Part shown: one piece after another, positions 1-5,426 of the stretch
Layout of the letters: each line of letters opens with the position of its first letter
Numbering within the stretch: the stretch's first letter is position 1
DNA from: JAVBSX01 sp031549145
GTDB taxonomy: Bacteria > Planctomycetota > Planctomycetia > Pirellulales > Thermoguttaceae
Assembly: GCA_031549145.1 (NCBI GenBank)
Contig: JAVBQI010000224.1
Location: 1-5,483, forward strand
Length of the DNA: 5,483 bases
Reading direction: 5' to 3'
Translations under genes and position numbers: made by a program
Notes under the pieces: generated by a model
Seen by the model: the letters and a program-made list of their open reading frames with translations, nothing else
What the model was told of the DNA's origin: nothing
The model's database searches: none

Positions 1-132
<132 letters not shown>

Positions 133-332
133 GATATATCGTATTAAACGCCGATTAAAACCGACGGCTAAATGACGAAAAAATAGAGAGTTATCTCTGG
201 TTGCCTCCCCAGGTCACCCGGGAAGGACTTTTAATAGTTCAACTCCGATTCTCAATCGGCATTTGGGGCTTCACATTTTCTATCGAAAATGTAAAGTCAG
301 CTAGTGATCCACGTTGAAAAGATCACCAACTC

Positions 333-362
333 ACTATACAAGCATCACTACCTAATTGTCAA
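333..362 (-). promoter_or_regulatory. rRNA promoter P2 (sigma70-type)
   Basis: On the minus strand a perfect -35 box TTGACA (357-362) is followed after 18 bp by TATAGT (333-338), five of six matches to the -10 consensus. Transcription would start near 326, leaving a leader of roughly 190 nt before 16S. It lies about 80 bp downstream of P1, the tandem P1-P2 arrangement known from many bacterial rRNA operons. The region just upstream is not strikingly A/T-rich, so there is no obvious UP element. The -35 box overlaps the boxA motif at 356-368, so part of the match may be due to boxA rather than promoter function. Confidence 0.6.
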
Positions 363-368
363 AGATCA
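356..368 (-). promoter_or_regulatory. boxA-like rRNA antitermination site
   Basis: The minus strand reads TGATCTTTGACAA, matching 11 of 13 positions of the E. coli rrn boxA TGCTCTTTAACAA. In the known system boxA in the leader RNA is bound by NusB/NusE and protects the untranslated rRNA transcript from Rho termination. Its place, downstream of P1 and upstream of 16S with a possible boxB-like hairpin (374-405) just before it, is right for that role. A second, weaker copy of its core TGATCTTT lies at 318-325, downstream of P2, and could serve P2 transcripts. Confidence 0.6.
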
Positions 369-415
369 GTTCGCGATTGTCTCGGCTGGGTTGCTTCCTC
401 AATCGTGAGAAGAGA

Positions 416-480
416 ATTCTACTCGATTTGTGAGAGGCGTCAAGGACGGGTCAAAAAATTTTTCAATTCTTTTTTTTCCG
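416..480 (-). promoter_or_regulatory. rRNA promoter P1 with UP-like A/T tract
   Basis: On the minus strand TTGACG (438-443, five of six -35 matches) and TAGAAT (416-421, five of six -10 matches) are separated by 16 bp, giving a start near 406-409. Immediately upstream, 451-480 is almost pure A/T with A and T runs (AATTGAAAAATTTTTTGA and a run of eight A), the position and composition of an rRNA UP element that contacts the RNA polymerase alpha subunit. The promoter faces the 16S gene, with a predicted leader of about 275 nt. It makes rRNA transcription independent of the LarA-like gene upstream on the same strand. Confidence 0.75.
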
Positions 481-615
481 CCTTGGAAACCCCCGTCTTT
501 TCGAGTCGTTTCCTCAAGTGAGCGGGTAAGTTTAGCACCTCTCGGGGATCGGTCAATGGACCCCCGAAAAAATATTTTGAAAGCCGCGGAGTACCGGTTA
601 AATGAGAGTAAAGCG
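481..615 (-). other. Gap between LarA-like stop and rRNA promoter; no gene
   Basis: This non-coding stretch follows the stop codon of the LarA-like gene. I see no coding region. The one structure is an interrupted dyad at 542-567 (TCGGG/CCCGA outside, GGTC/GACC inside). The T run lies before this hairpin on the minus strand rather than after it, so it does not look like an intrinsic terminator for the upstream gene. No other terminator is visible here, so read-through into the rRNA region or Rho-dependent ending is possible. Confidence 0.5.
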
Positions 616-1902
616 TTATCCCAGCCGTTCGGCGGTCGACCATAAACCGGCCGAGGGGGTGCTGATAAAGTAGATTTCCTCCCCGTCGGGCATCGTGTTG
701 AAGCCGTTGACGAGCTTCGTCGGATCGTAACGGCGGATCGTTTCCTGGTAATCGGCGTACTCGAAATTGACCGAGCGGATGTCCTCGGCCGACATTTCGC
801 CCGGAGCATACGTAATTTTGAACCGCCCTTCCGAGGAACCGTGTATCAAATGGGCCGTTCCGACCCCGAGATCCTTCAAATCGCTCCCTTCCGGGGCGTT
901 TTGCCAAAGTTCCATCACCTTGGGCGTGCCGACATAGCCGTACTTGCGGATCAACGCGTCGACGTCCGGCTGTTCGCCGAACCGCTTCAGCCCGGGAGCG
1001 ATGATCAGCAGTTCCCCGCCGTCGGCCATCGCCTTGCGAGTTCGGTAAACCGCCTTGTTGGCGACCCAGGTGCTGTAAAATTCGTCTCCCTGCATCACGG
1101 CGACGACCTTTTTGAGCGGTGGAACGACGGTGATGTTCTGCTGCTGCGAGGCCCGGGCGGCGGCGAGATAGGTTTCCAAATCGTCCCCGGCATAGACGCC
1201 GGTGTGCTCCAGTCGGCCGTCGTCGTTATAGGCCATCACCACTTGAAAATAGGCGTCCGGCAGCCGGTCGAGGTATTCGTCCTCCGCCTTGTTGAAGCAG
1301 GCCCGGAGCGGCGTCGTCAACATGCCGAGGTTGTTTTCGATCCCGCAGCAGGCGGCCATCATATGGGAAGCGCAGATCATGTCTTTCCCGCCGAGGCCGA
1401 TAAAGTAGTTTTTGTTGTGATTCGCGAAACCGAGCACTTCGTGCGGCACGACATGCCCGACGCTGAGGATCAGGTCCCATTGTTCTTCGAGCAGCATTCG
1501 GTTGAGGGAGACGGGGATCGCCCAATCGGCCTTGCCGCCGGAGATGTTTTTGACGAAGGCGGCCGAAATTTCGCCGATCACCTTCGAGCCGGCCCGCCAA
1601 TCGTGTTTGTGAATCCGCTCCTCGGGGACGGAGCCGAACATCCAACGATTTTGCTCCGGCGTGTGCGGAACATGCTGCCCGAGCGTCGGAATCAGATGCA
1701 CCTCGGCGTCCTTGGAAAAGATTTTGTACAGTTCTTCCGTGATGATTCCGGCTCCGCTGTGTGCCCGGGTGATGTCCGGCGGTAAGAGCAGGACTCGCTT
1801 GGGCTTACGGCAAACCCATTTGCGGGCGTCTTCGGCGTAACGGGCGGTCAATTCGAGCAAACGGTCCTTGGAAATCGATTTTTCTTCTTGAAACCAGGGC
1901 AT
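616..1902 (-). CDS. LarA-family (lactate racemase-like) nickel-pincer enzyme
   Basis: A 428-residue soluble protein without signal peptide, close to the usual LarA length (about 420-430). LarA enzymes racemise or epimerise 2-hydroxy acids using a nickel-pincer nucleotide bound to a lysine. The residues known from Lactobacillus plantarum LarA can be placed: D43 and R46 in the DxTR motif (D72, R75), H77 in GQH (H108), H154 in VVPHE (H174), K164 (K184, cofactor lysine), H180 (H200, nickel ligand), Y286 and K290 (Y294, K298). Spacing H154-K164-H180 (10 and 16) and Y286-K290 (4) equals that in LarA. Lar_N (DUF2088) covers roughly residues 10-200 and the C-terminal lobe the rest. The canonical GGRK around the cofactor lysine is NHNK here. 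ATG at 1902 is the only sensible start: an in-frame TGA lies about 10 codons upstream. No Shine-Dalgarno is seen. Maturation genes larB, larC and larE are not in the window. Substrate unknown: many family members act on acids other than lactate. Confidence 0.88.
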   Translation of the reverse strand: MPWFQEEKSISKDRLLELTARYAEDARKWVCRKPKRVLLLPPDITRAHSGAGIITEELYKIFSKDAEVHLIPTLGQHVPHTPEQNRWMFGSVPEERIHKHDWRAGSKVIGEISAAFVKNISGGKADWAIPVSLNRMLLEEQWDLILSVGHVVPHEVLGFANHNKNYFIGLGGKDMICASHMMAACCGIENNLGMLTTPLRACFNKAEDEYLDRLPDAYFQVVMAYNDDGRLEHTGVYAGDDLETYLAAARASQQQNITVVPPLKKVVAVMQGDEFYSTWVANKAVYRTRKAMADGGELLIIAPGLKRFGEQPDVDALIRKYGYVGTPKVMELWQNAPEGSDLKDLGVGTAHLIHGSSEGRFKITYAPGEMSAEDIRSVNFEYADYQETIRRYDPTKLVNGFNTMPDGEEIYFISTPSAGLWSTAERLG

Positions 1903-1924
1903 GATCTTTTTGCGTTGAAGATGA

Positions 1925-2106
1925 GTAACACTTCAGCCGAATGGTGATTTTGTCATTTCGACTAAAGCGGAGCGCAAGGAGAAATCTCACCCTCGCGCGA
2001 GGGCCGGAATTCCGAGTCTTTCAGCGAGAGTGAGATTTCTCGCTCCGCTCGAAATGACGAACGGCGAGGTTTTATTCCAAAAAACTCCAAACGGCTGAAG
2101 TATTAC
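1925..2106. repeat. Nested inverted-repeat element (MITE/REP-like)
   Basis: The outer arms 1925-1939 and 2092-2106 (GTAACACTTCAGCCG against its complement) match at 14 of 15 bases. An inner hairpin has three paired blocks: 1952-1961 with 2049-2058 (10/10), 1967-1973 with 2042-2048 (7/7) and 1979-1996 with 2024-2041 (17/18). The left arm carries two extra 5-nt pieces (1962-1966, 1974-1978) missing from the right. The loop holds two further perfect palindromes, CCCTCGCGCGAGGG (1990-2003) and CGGAATTCCG (2005-2014). There is no coding capacity. It looks like a non-autonomous or extragenic palindromic repeat; the GTCATTTCGA...GAGAAATCTCAC wording resembles dispersed repeats seen in several environmental phyla (recalled, not searched). 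It fills the upstream region of the LarA-like gene, only 23 bp from its start. Confidence 0.75.
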
Positions 2107-2140
2107 GAAGATGAGAATTTTCGGGAAGCGGGTCCAACGG

Positions 2141-2149
2141 ATTATAGCA
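2141..2149 (-). promoter_or_regulatory. Possible extended -10 promoter for the LarA-like gene
   Basis: The minus strand reads TGCTATAAT, a perfect TATAAT with the TGn extension at the right distance. No good -35 box is found 16-18 bp upstream (TACCTT at best), which is tolerated by extended -10 promoters. A transcript from here would have a leader of about 230 nt carrying the whole 1925-2106 inverted repeat before the LarA-like start. Support is a single motif in an A/T-rich gap, so this is tentative. Confidence 0.35.
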
Positions 2150-2171
2150 AAAAACCTTATGGGAAGGTAGG

Positions 2172-2192
2172 TTGCAATCACGAGGATTGCAA
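2172..2192 (-). other. Small dyad just downstream of the oxidoreductase gene
   Basis: TTGCAATC (2172-2179) and GATTGCAA (2185-2192) form a perfect 8-bp stem with a 5-nt loop, 33 bp past the stop codon of the Gfo/Idh/MocA gene. No T run follows on the minus strand, so it is not a classical intrinsic terminator. It could protect the 3' end of that mRNA or be an operator upstream of the putative promoter at 2141-2149. Confidence 0.3.
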
Positions 2193-2225
2193 AGAGGTCA
2201 TTTTATCCGGAACTCCGTATTTGTA

Positions 2226-3557
2226 CTACATCGTCCAAGGGCTGCGTTCAGCGCGGGAGAGCATTTGGTTCGCCTGTTCGTCGCCATCGAAACGGTTTTC
2301 GTTCGGAATCCATTTCAGTTTCCGCCCGAGTTGCAGGGCGATGTCCGTCACGTTCCCGAGCGTCGTCGCGGCGTGCCCCTCTTCGACCGGCGAGACGGGA
2401 TCCCGACGACTCCGGATCGACCGGAAGAAATCGGCCGTGTGCGCCGTGTACGGATCGTCGAACGCCGGGCTGGCGTGCAGACGGATATCGGAATCCTTGA
2501 ATTCGACGTCGAGAAGGGAGGCCGGTTCGGCCTTGATGTCGCCGCGTGTCACGAAAACCCAGCCCTCATCGCCGATAAAACGACAACCGTGTTTGGGATG
2601 AGGTTGTCCTTCGCTGCAATACTCGACCGTCGGACCGTTTTCGTAACGGAGCGTCGCGTTCCAGGAAACCCACGTATCGGTCATGCCCCCTTCGGGCATG
2701 GTTCCCGTCCCTTCGATTTCAAACGGTTTGCGGAAAAGGTCCGGGACGCCCCAACCGGCGATGTCGAGATGATGGACACCCCAGTTCGTGACAAACCCTG
2801 CGCAATAATGCGAGATCATGTACATTGCCAACCATTCGACTCGCTGTTTATCGAACGGAAACATCGGCGCGGGCCCCGTCCACATGTCCCAGTCGAAACC
2901 TTCGGGCGGATCGCAGGGAGGAACGATCGGATAGGCGCAGCCGGCAGGGGAAATGACCTCGATCGTGTGAACTTTCCCGAGATAACCGCAGCGAGCCAAT
3001 TCGGCGGCCTTCCGGAACCGGGCGTCGCTCCGTTGTTGCGTCCCGGTCTGAAACACGCAGCCGTATTGCCGGACCAATTTGCAAAGTTCGACACCTTGCG
3101 AGATGTAGCGGGTCAGAGACTTTTCTCCGTAAAGGTCTTTGCCCGCCTTGACGATTCGGCTGAACATCGGGCCGTGCCAATGGTCGGGGGCGGTGCCCCA
3201 GATGACGTCGATATTGTCCCGGTCCAGAACGTCGCGAAAATCGGCGTAGATTTTGCACGATTGGTAATCGGCTTCTCCCGAGCGGGCGGCGTACATGTCG
3301 TTGACGACGCCCAGGGCTCGCTCGGCACGGTCGCGCCGGGCTTCGGCAATCGCCAGGATTTGGTGATCGGGAAGCGGTCGCATGGCGGCGATCGAATGAC
3401 TGCCGCGATTGCCGACGCCGAAGACGCCGATCGTAATCCGTTCACTCGGCGGGAGTTGGCCGTCTTTTCCGAGGGCTGAGGAAGAGACAATCGTCGGGGC
3501 GGCGACGAGCCCGGCCAGCGAAGCCCCCAAAAAGCGGCGACGTGAAAAAGGTTTCAT
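2226..3557 (-). CDS. Tat-exported Gfo/Idh/MocA family oxidoreductase
   Basis: A 443-residue protein of the NAD(P)-dependent sugar/cyclitol dehydrogenase superfamily. Residues 1-30 are a twin-arginine signal: SRRRFLG at 5-11, a hydrophobic stretch, and a likely cleavage site near ALG-KD (residue 30), so it should be exported folded with its cofactor. The Rossmann domain starts at about 41 with GVGNRG (47-52, the GxGxxG dinucleotide loop), followed by TAPDHWHG (122-129) and GEKS (144-147), the position of the family EKP motif with its conserved lysine K146. The substrate half has NWGVHHLDIAGW (258-269), giving the HxxD pair H262/D265. The C-terminus (HAATTLGNVTDIALQLGRKLKW) is of the bacterial type common in planctomycetes. 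The ATG at 3557 is fixed by the Tat signal directly after it; no Shine-Dalgarno is seen. The substrate is unknown: the same fold includes inositol and glucose-fructose dehydrogenases and GH109 glycosidases. It lies 323 bp upstream of the LarA-like gene, so cotranscription is doubtful. Confidence 0.93.
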   Translation of the reverse strand: MKPFSRRRFLGASLAGLVAAPTIVSSSALGKDGQLPPSERITIGVFGVGNRGSHSIAAMRPLPDHQILAIAEARRDRAERALGVVNDMYAARSGEADYQSCKIYADFRDVLDRDNIDVIWGTAPDHWHGPMFSRIVKAGKDLYGEKSLTRYISQGVELCKLVRQYGCVFQTGTQQRSDARFRKAAELARCGYLGKVHTIEVISPAGCAYPIVPPCDPPEGFDWDMWTGPAPMFPFDKQRVEWLAMYMISHYCAGFVTNWGVHHLDIAGWGVPDLFRKPFEIEGTGTMPEGGMTDTWVSWNATLRYENGPTVEYCSEGQPHPKHGCRFIGDEGWVFVTRGDIKAEPASLLDVEFKDSDIRLHASPAFDDPYTAHTADFFRSIRSRRDPVSPVEEGHAATTLGNVTDIALQLGRKLKWIPNENRFDGDEQANQMLSRAERSPWTM

Positions 3558-3596
3558 GGATCGATTTTGGTTGGGTTTTTGATTACTGAGTTTCAG

Positions 3597-3623
3597 AAAA
3601 AACTTGAACTCTCTTTTGAGAGT
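3597..3623 (-). terminator. Weak hairpin plus T run, possible terminator
   Basis: On the minus strand ACTCTC-AAAA-GAGAGT (3608-3623) is followed five bases later by six T (3597-3602). It sits after the ceramidase-like gene and the large repeat, and 40 bp before the oxidoreductase start, so it could end upstream transcription or attenuate in the oxidoreductase leader. The stem has only 6 bp, half of them A/T, so termination would be weak. Confidence 0.25.
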
Positions 3624-3658
3624 ATCGCAAAAAAGTCAGACGTTCGTTTTTGCTCCCC

Positions 3659-3865
3659 GGCCTGTAAGGCCGACGCGTTACAGCCCAGGGCAAAGCCGAA
3701 GGCGCCGCCCTGGGTGATGGGCCCCCACAACAACAGCCGCCCTGAAAGGGCAAGGGAACGACAGGTTTTGCGTCGGCCTTACAGGCCGAAATCGACGCGC
3801 TGGTTTCTTATCCCAGGGCGTCGCTTCGCTTTGCCCTGGGCTGTTACGCGTCGGCCTTACAGGGC
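3659..3865. repeat. Large nested inverted repeat, planctomycete-type intergenic element
   Basis: Arms 3659-3696 and 3828-3865 match at 36 of 38 bases in inverted orientation, and the pairing continues with small gaps through the GCCCTGGG blocks (to about 3713 and back to 3812). Each arm has its own internal hairpin (CCCAGGGC/GCCCTGGG at 3684-3691 with 3706-3713, and 3812-3819 with 3833-3840). A third copy of the 17-base unit GGCCTGTAAGGCCGACG lies inverted at 3771-3787, perfect to the left arm, so two alternative folds compete. The middle holds a further small hairpin, GCCCT-GAA-AGGGC (3739-3751). There is no transposase and no flanking duplication that I can see. The wording GCCCAGGGCAAAGC...GCCCTGGGT resembles repeats I recall as widespread between planctomycete genes. 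It occupies most of the 360-bp gap between the ceramidase-like and oxidoreductase genes. Confidence 0.8.
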
Positions 3866-3917
3866 GAATTCGGAAATCGCAACGGCCACAAAATGGTCGT
3901 TTTTATCAGGAACTCAG

Positions 3918-5375
3918 TCATTTGAACAATTCTTCGGCAAGTTTCAGTGTTTCATCGACGAGCACCTGGCCGCCTTCGGGACCGACCGGGGTGCTTTGGA
4001 TCACCGCGCTATAACCGCCGCCGCGAACGGCTTTTTCCGTCGGGAGATAGGTGCCGTTGCCGACAAGTTGGATGACGAAGGTTTGGACGGCCGGGCTGCG
4101 CGATTTCATCCGGACGGCGTAATCGGTGAACATCTCGAACGGGTTCGTGAAAATCGCGGTATCCCCCAGGCGGATCACATGGATCCGCGTCGGGTATCGG
4201 GGATCGGGATCTTTTTGTTGCGTCTCGTAGCGACGAACGACATCGCCATGCCAACCATAGGCCATCCAGGCGAGTTCCGCGAGCGTTTTGTCCGGATTCG
4301 CCTTCAGGGCGGCTTCGATTTTGTCGCATTCGGCTTTTGCCGCCGCGAATTCCTGTTCGGTGACCTTCCGCATCGGCAACGGCAGTGTCGCGGTCCGGTG
4401 TTTCAGCGTGATATCGGAAACCGCCGTGCCGCGCACGAGTTCCAACGTCTCGGCGACGGCCCCGTCGATTTTTCGTGCGATCTCCTGCATCTCATCCAGT
4501 TGGCGTAGCGATCTCATCCGTCCGACGGCCTCGTGACGGAACATCGGTCGGGGGGCGATGTCGGCCGCCGCACTGCACCAGCCGAGAACAACCGTGTCTT
4601 TTCCCAACCGCTGTGCCAGTTTTTCCCGGACGGGATGCCAAAAATCCGCGTTGATCATCGATCGCCCCTCGACGACTTGCGAAGGGCAGGCGACGTTGAG
4701 GACGGCGGCGAGCATACGGTCGTTTTCGTCCCAGAAAAAGATCATGCCGACATCGTGATCTTCCATGTTTTCGATTCCGTGAAAATCCGGCCGATTCGTT
4801 TTTCCATACATTTCGGCGTGCCCGTCGGCGTAGACGATTCGTCGGCTCCAGCCGAGCACGGCGAAATCGAGGCCGTAGGCCATTTTTCCCGGCCTCCGGG
4901 ATTTCCACGCTTCGACGACGGCCTCGGCGATCCGGCTCGCGAGAAAATCGATCAGTTCCGGATAGTCCATGATCTCGTCCGATTTCGGAAGCGCCGGGGC
5001 GTCGAGCAGCAGGGTCGGAGCGGTATGCGTGTGCGTCCCGTTGGCGACCAGTTTGTCGAGATCGATCGAATCGTCCCTGGCGGCAACCTGCTCCCGGGTC
5101 GCTACGAGAAGATCGTCGGAAATCTGGAGCAAATCGGCGGAGACGAAAATCACGTTGTCGCTCCGGTTTTCTCCGTCGAGGGATTCGAGGGCGAGGACGT
5201 TCACCGTCAGCGGCGTTTCCACATCCTGCGAGAGCCGCATGTTGAACTGCCCCCAGAGCGGCACGCTTTTCGGCAGCGTGATGTCCGCCCGGGCGGCACC
5301 GATTTGGAGCGTCGCGGCATCGAGCGGATTCATGAAAAACAACAACACATACGATATGAGGCAGAGGAGTCGCAT
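3918..5375 (-). CDS. Secreted neutral/alkaline ceramidase-like protein
   Basis: A 485-residue protein of the neutral ceramidase N-terminal domain family, far shorter than true ceramidases (about 650-780) and lacking their C-terminal domain, as usual for planctomycete members. Residues 1-20 form a Sec signal peptide (MR, hydrophobic LLCLISYVLLFFM, likely cut after LDA), so it acts outside the cytoplasm. The family start IGAARADITLP is at 25-35. THTHTAP (114-120) matches the zinc-binding THTHSGP, with H115 and H117. E414 (NPFEMF) and Y443 (NGTYLPTE) fit the remaining zinc-site residues of Pseudomonas ceramidase (Glu411, Tyr448). Two differences stand out: the second histidine ligand appears to be C230 (NVACPSQ), and the nucleophile motif GDVSPN reads ADIAPR (271-276), with alanine 274 for the catalytic serine. 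It may therefore hydrolyse something other than ceramide, or work by another mechanism. The start at 5375 is fixed by the signal peptide; no Shine-Dalgarno is seen. It is the most upstream gene, followed by a 360-bp repeat-filled gap. Confidence 0.88.
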   Translation of the reverse strand: MRLLCLISYVLLFFMNPLDAATLQIGAARADITLPKSVPLWGQFNMRLSQDVETPLTVNVLALESLDGENRSDNVIFVSADLLQISDDLLVATREQVAARDDSIDLDKLVANGTHTHTAPTLLLDAPALPKSDEIMDYPELIDFLASRIAEAVVEAWKSRRPGKMAYGLDFAVLGWSRRIVYADGHAEMYGKTNRPDFHGIENMEDHDVGMIFFWDENDRMLAAVLNVACPSQVVEGRSMINADFWHPVREKLAQRLGKDTVVLGWCSAAADIAPRPMFRHEAVGRMRSLRQLDEMQEIARKIDGAVAETLELVRGTAVSDITLKHRTATLPLPMRKVTEQEFAAAKAECDKIEAALKANPDKTLAELAWMAYGWHGDVVRRYETQQKDPDPRYPTRIHVIRLGDTAIFTNPFEMFTDYAVRMKSRSPAVQTFVIQLVGNGTYLPTEKAVRGGGYSAVIQSTPVGPEGGQVLVDETLKLAEELFK

Positions 5376-5393
5376 ACTGTTTTCTGTGGGGCA

Positions 5394-5410
5394 AGGCTGT
5401 AGGCTGTAGG
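5394..5410. repeat. Short tandem repeat AGGCTGT
   Basis: The unit AGGCTGT occurs twice in tandem plus AGG (5394-5410). It sits 19 bp upstream of the ceramidase-like start codon, where a ribosome binding site or promoter would be expected, and no Shine-Dalgarno is found there instead. Role unknown. Confidence 0.5.
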
Positions 5411-5426
5411 TTAAAAATCGAATCAG

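Larger units (their letters stand above)
133..409 (-). other. 16S rRNA 5' leader (pre-rRNA) with small hairpins
   Basis: This is the transcribed leader expected between promoter P1 and the mature 16S end. No protein gene is visible in it. It is rich in short dyads that can fold in the RNA: 374-379 with 400-405 (6 bp, 20-nt loop, placed just before boxA where a boxB-like hairpin would sit), 304-309 with 321-326 (GTGATC/GATCAC), 273-280 with 285-292 (perfect 8 bp, 4-nt loop), 245-250 with 254-259 (CCGATT/AATCGG, 3-nt loop), and an imperfect G/C-rich hairpin at about 208-222. Such structures are usual in rRNA leaders, where RNase III and related enzymes trim the precursor. The pairing partner downstream of 16S is outside the window, so the long processing stem cannot be tested. 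The exact transcript start is inferred from the P1 -10 box. Confidence 0.75.

Noticed and set aside
542..567. Hairpin as terminator for the LarA-like gene
   Set aside because: The T run precedes the hairpin on the minus strand, and the stem is interrupted. It does not follow the intrinsic terminator pattern for that gene.
430..645. 71-codon open frame on the plus strand over the rRNA promoter P1
   Set aside because: It overlaps the promoter and the 3' end of the LarA-like gene, has low-complexity composition and no family features.
841..1785. 314-codon open frame on the plus strand opposite the LarA-like gene
   Set aside because: It is antisense to a gene with a full set of family motifs, shows no recognisable domain, and has the arginine/histidine-rich look of a shadow frame in G/C-rich DNA.
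1925..2106. Insertion sequence
   Set aside because: It has terminal-type inverted repeats but is under 200 bp and has no transposase frame; at most it is a non-autonomous relic.
2172..3479. 435-codon open frame on the plus strand opposite the oxidoreductase gene
   Set aside because: Its length is a by-product of codon bias in the opposite gene, which has a Tat signal and Rossmann motifs; the plus-strand translation has no family features.
616..3557. LarA-like and oxidoreductase genes as one operon
   Set aside because: The 323-bp gap with a repeat element, a possible promoter and a dyad argues against tight cotranscription, though read-through cannot be excluded.
3659..3865. CRISPR array, because of repeated units
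   Set aside because: There are only three copies in mixed orientation, with unequal spacing and no regular spacers. It is an inverted-repeat element.
3567..4508. 313-codon open frame on the plus strand running through the large repeat
   Set aside because: The first part is translated repeat and the second part is antisense to the ceramidase-like gene. Such repeat translations are often annotated as hypothetical proteins, but nothing supports a real product.
4533..5402. 289-codon open frame on the plus strand opposite the ceramidase-like gene
   Set aside because: It is an antisense shadow of a gene with a signal peptide and family motifs.
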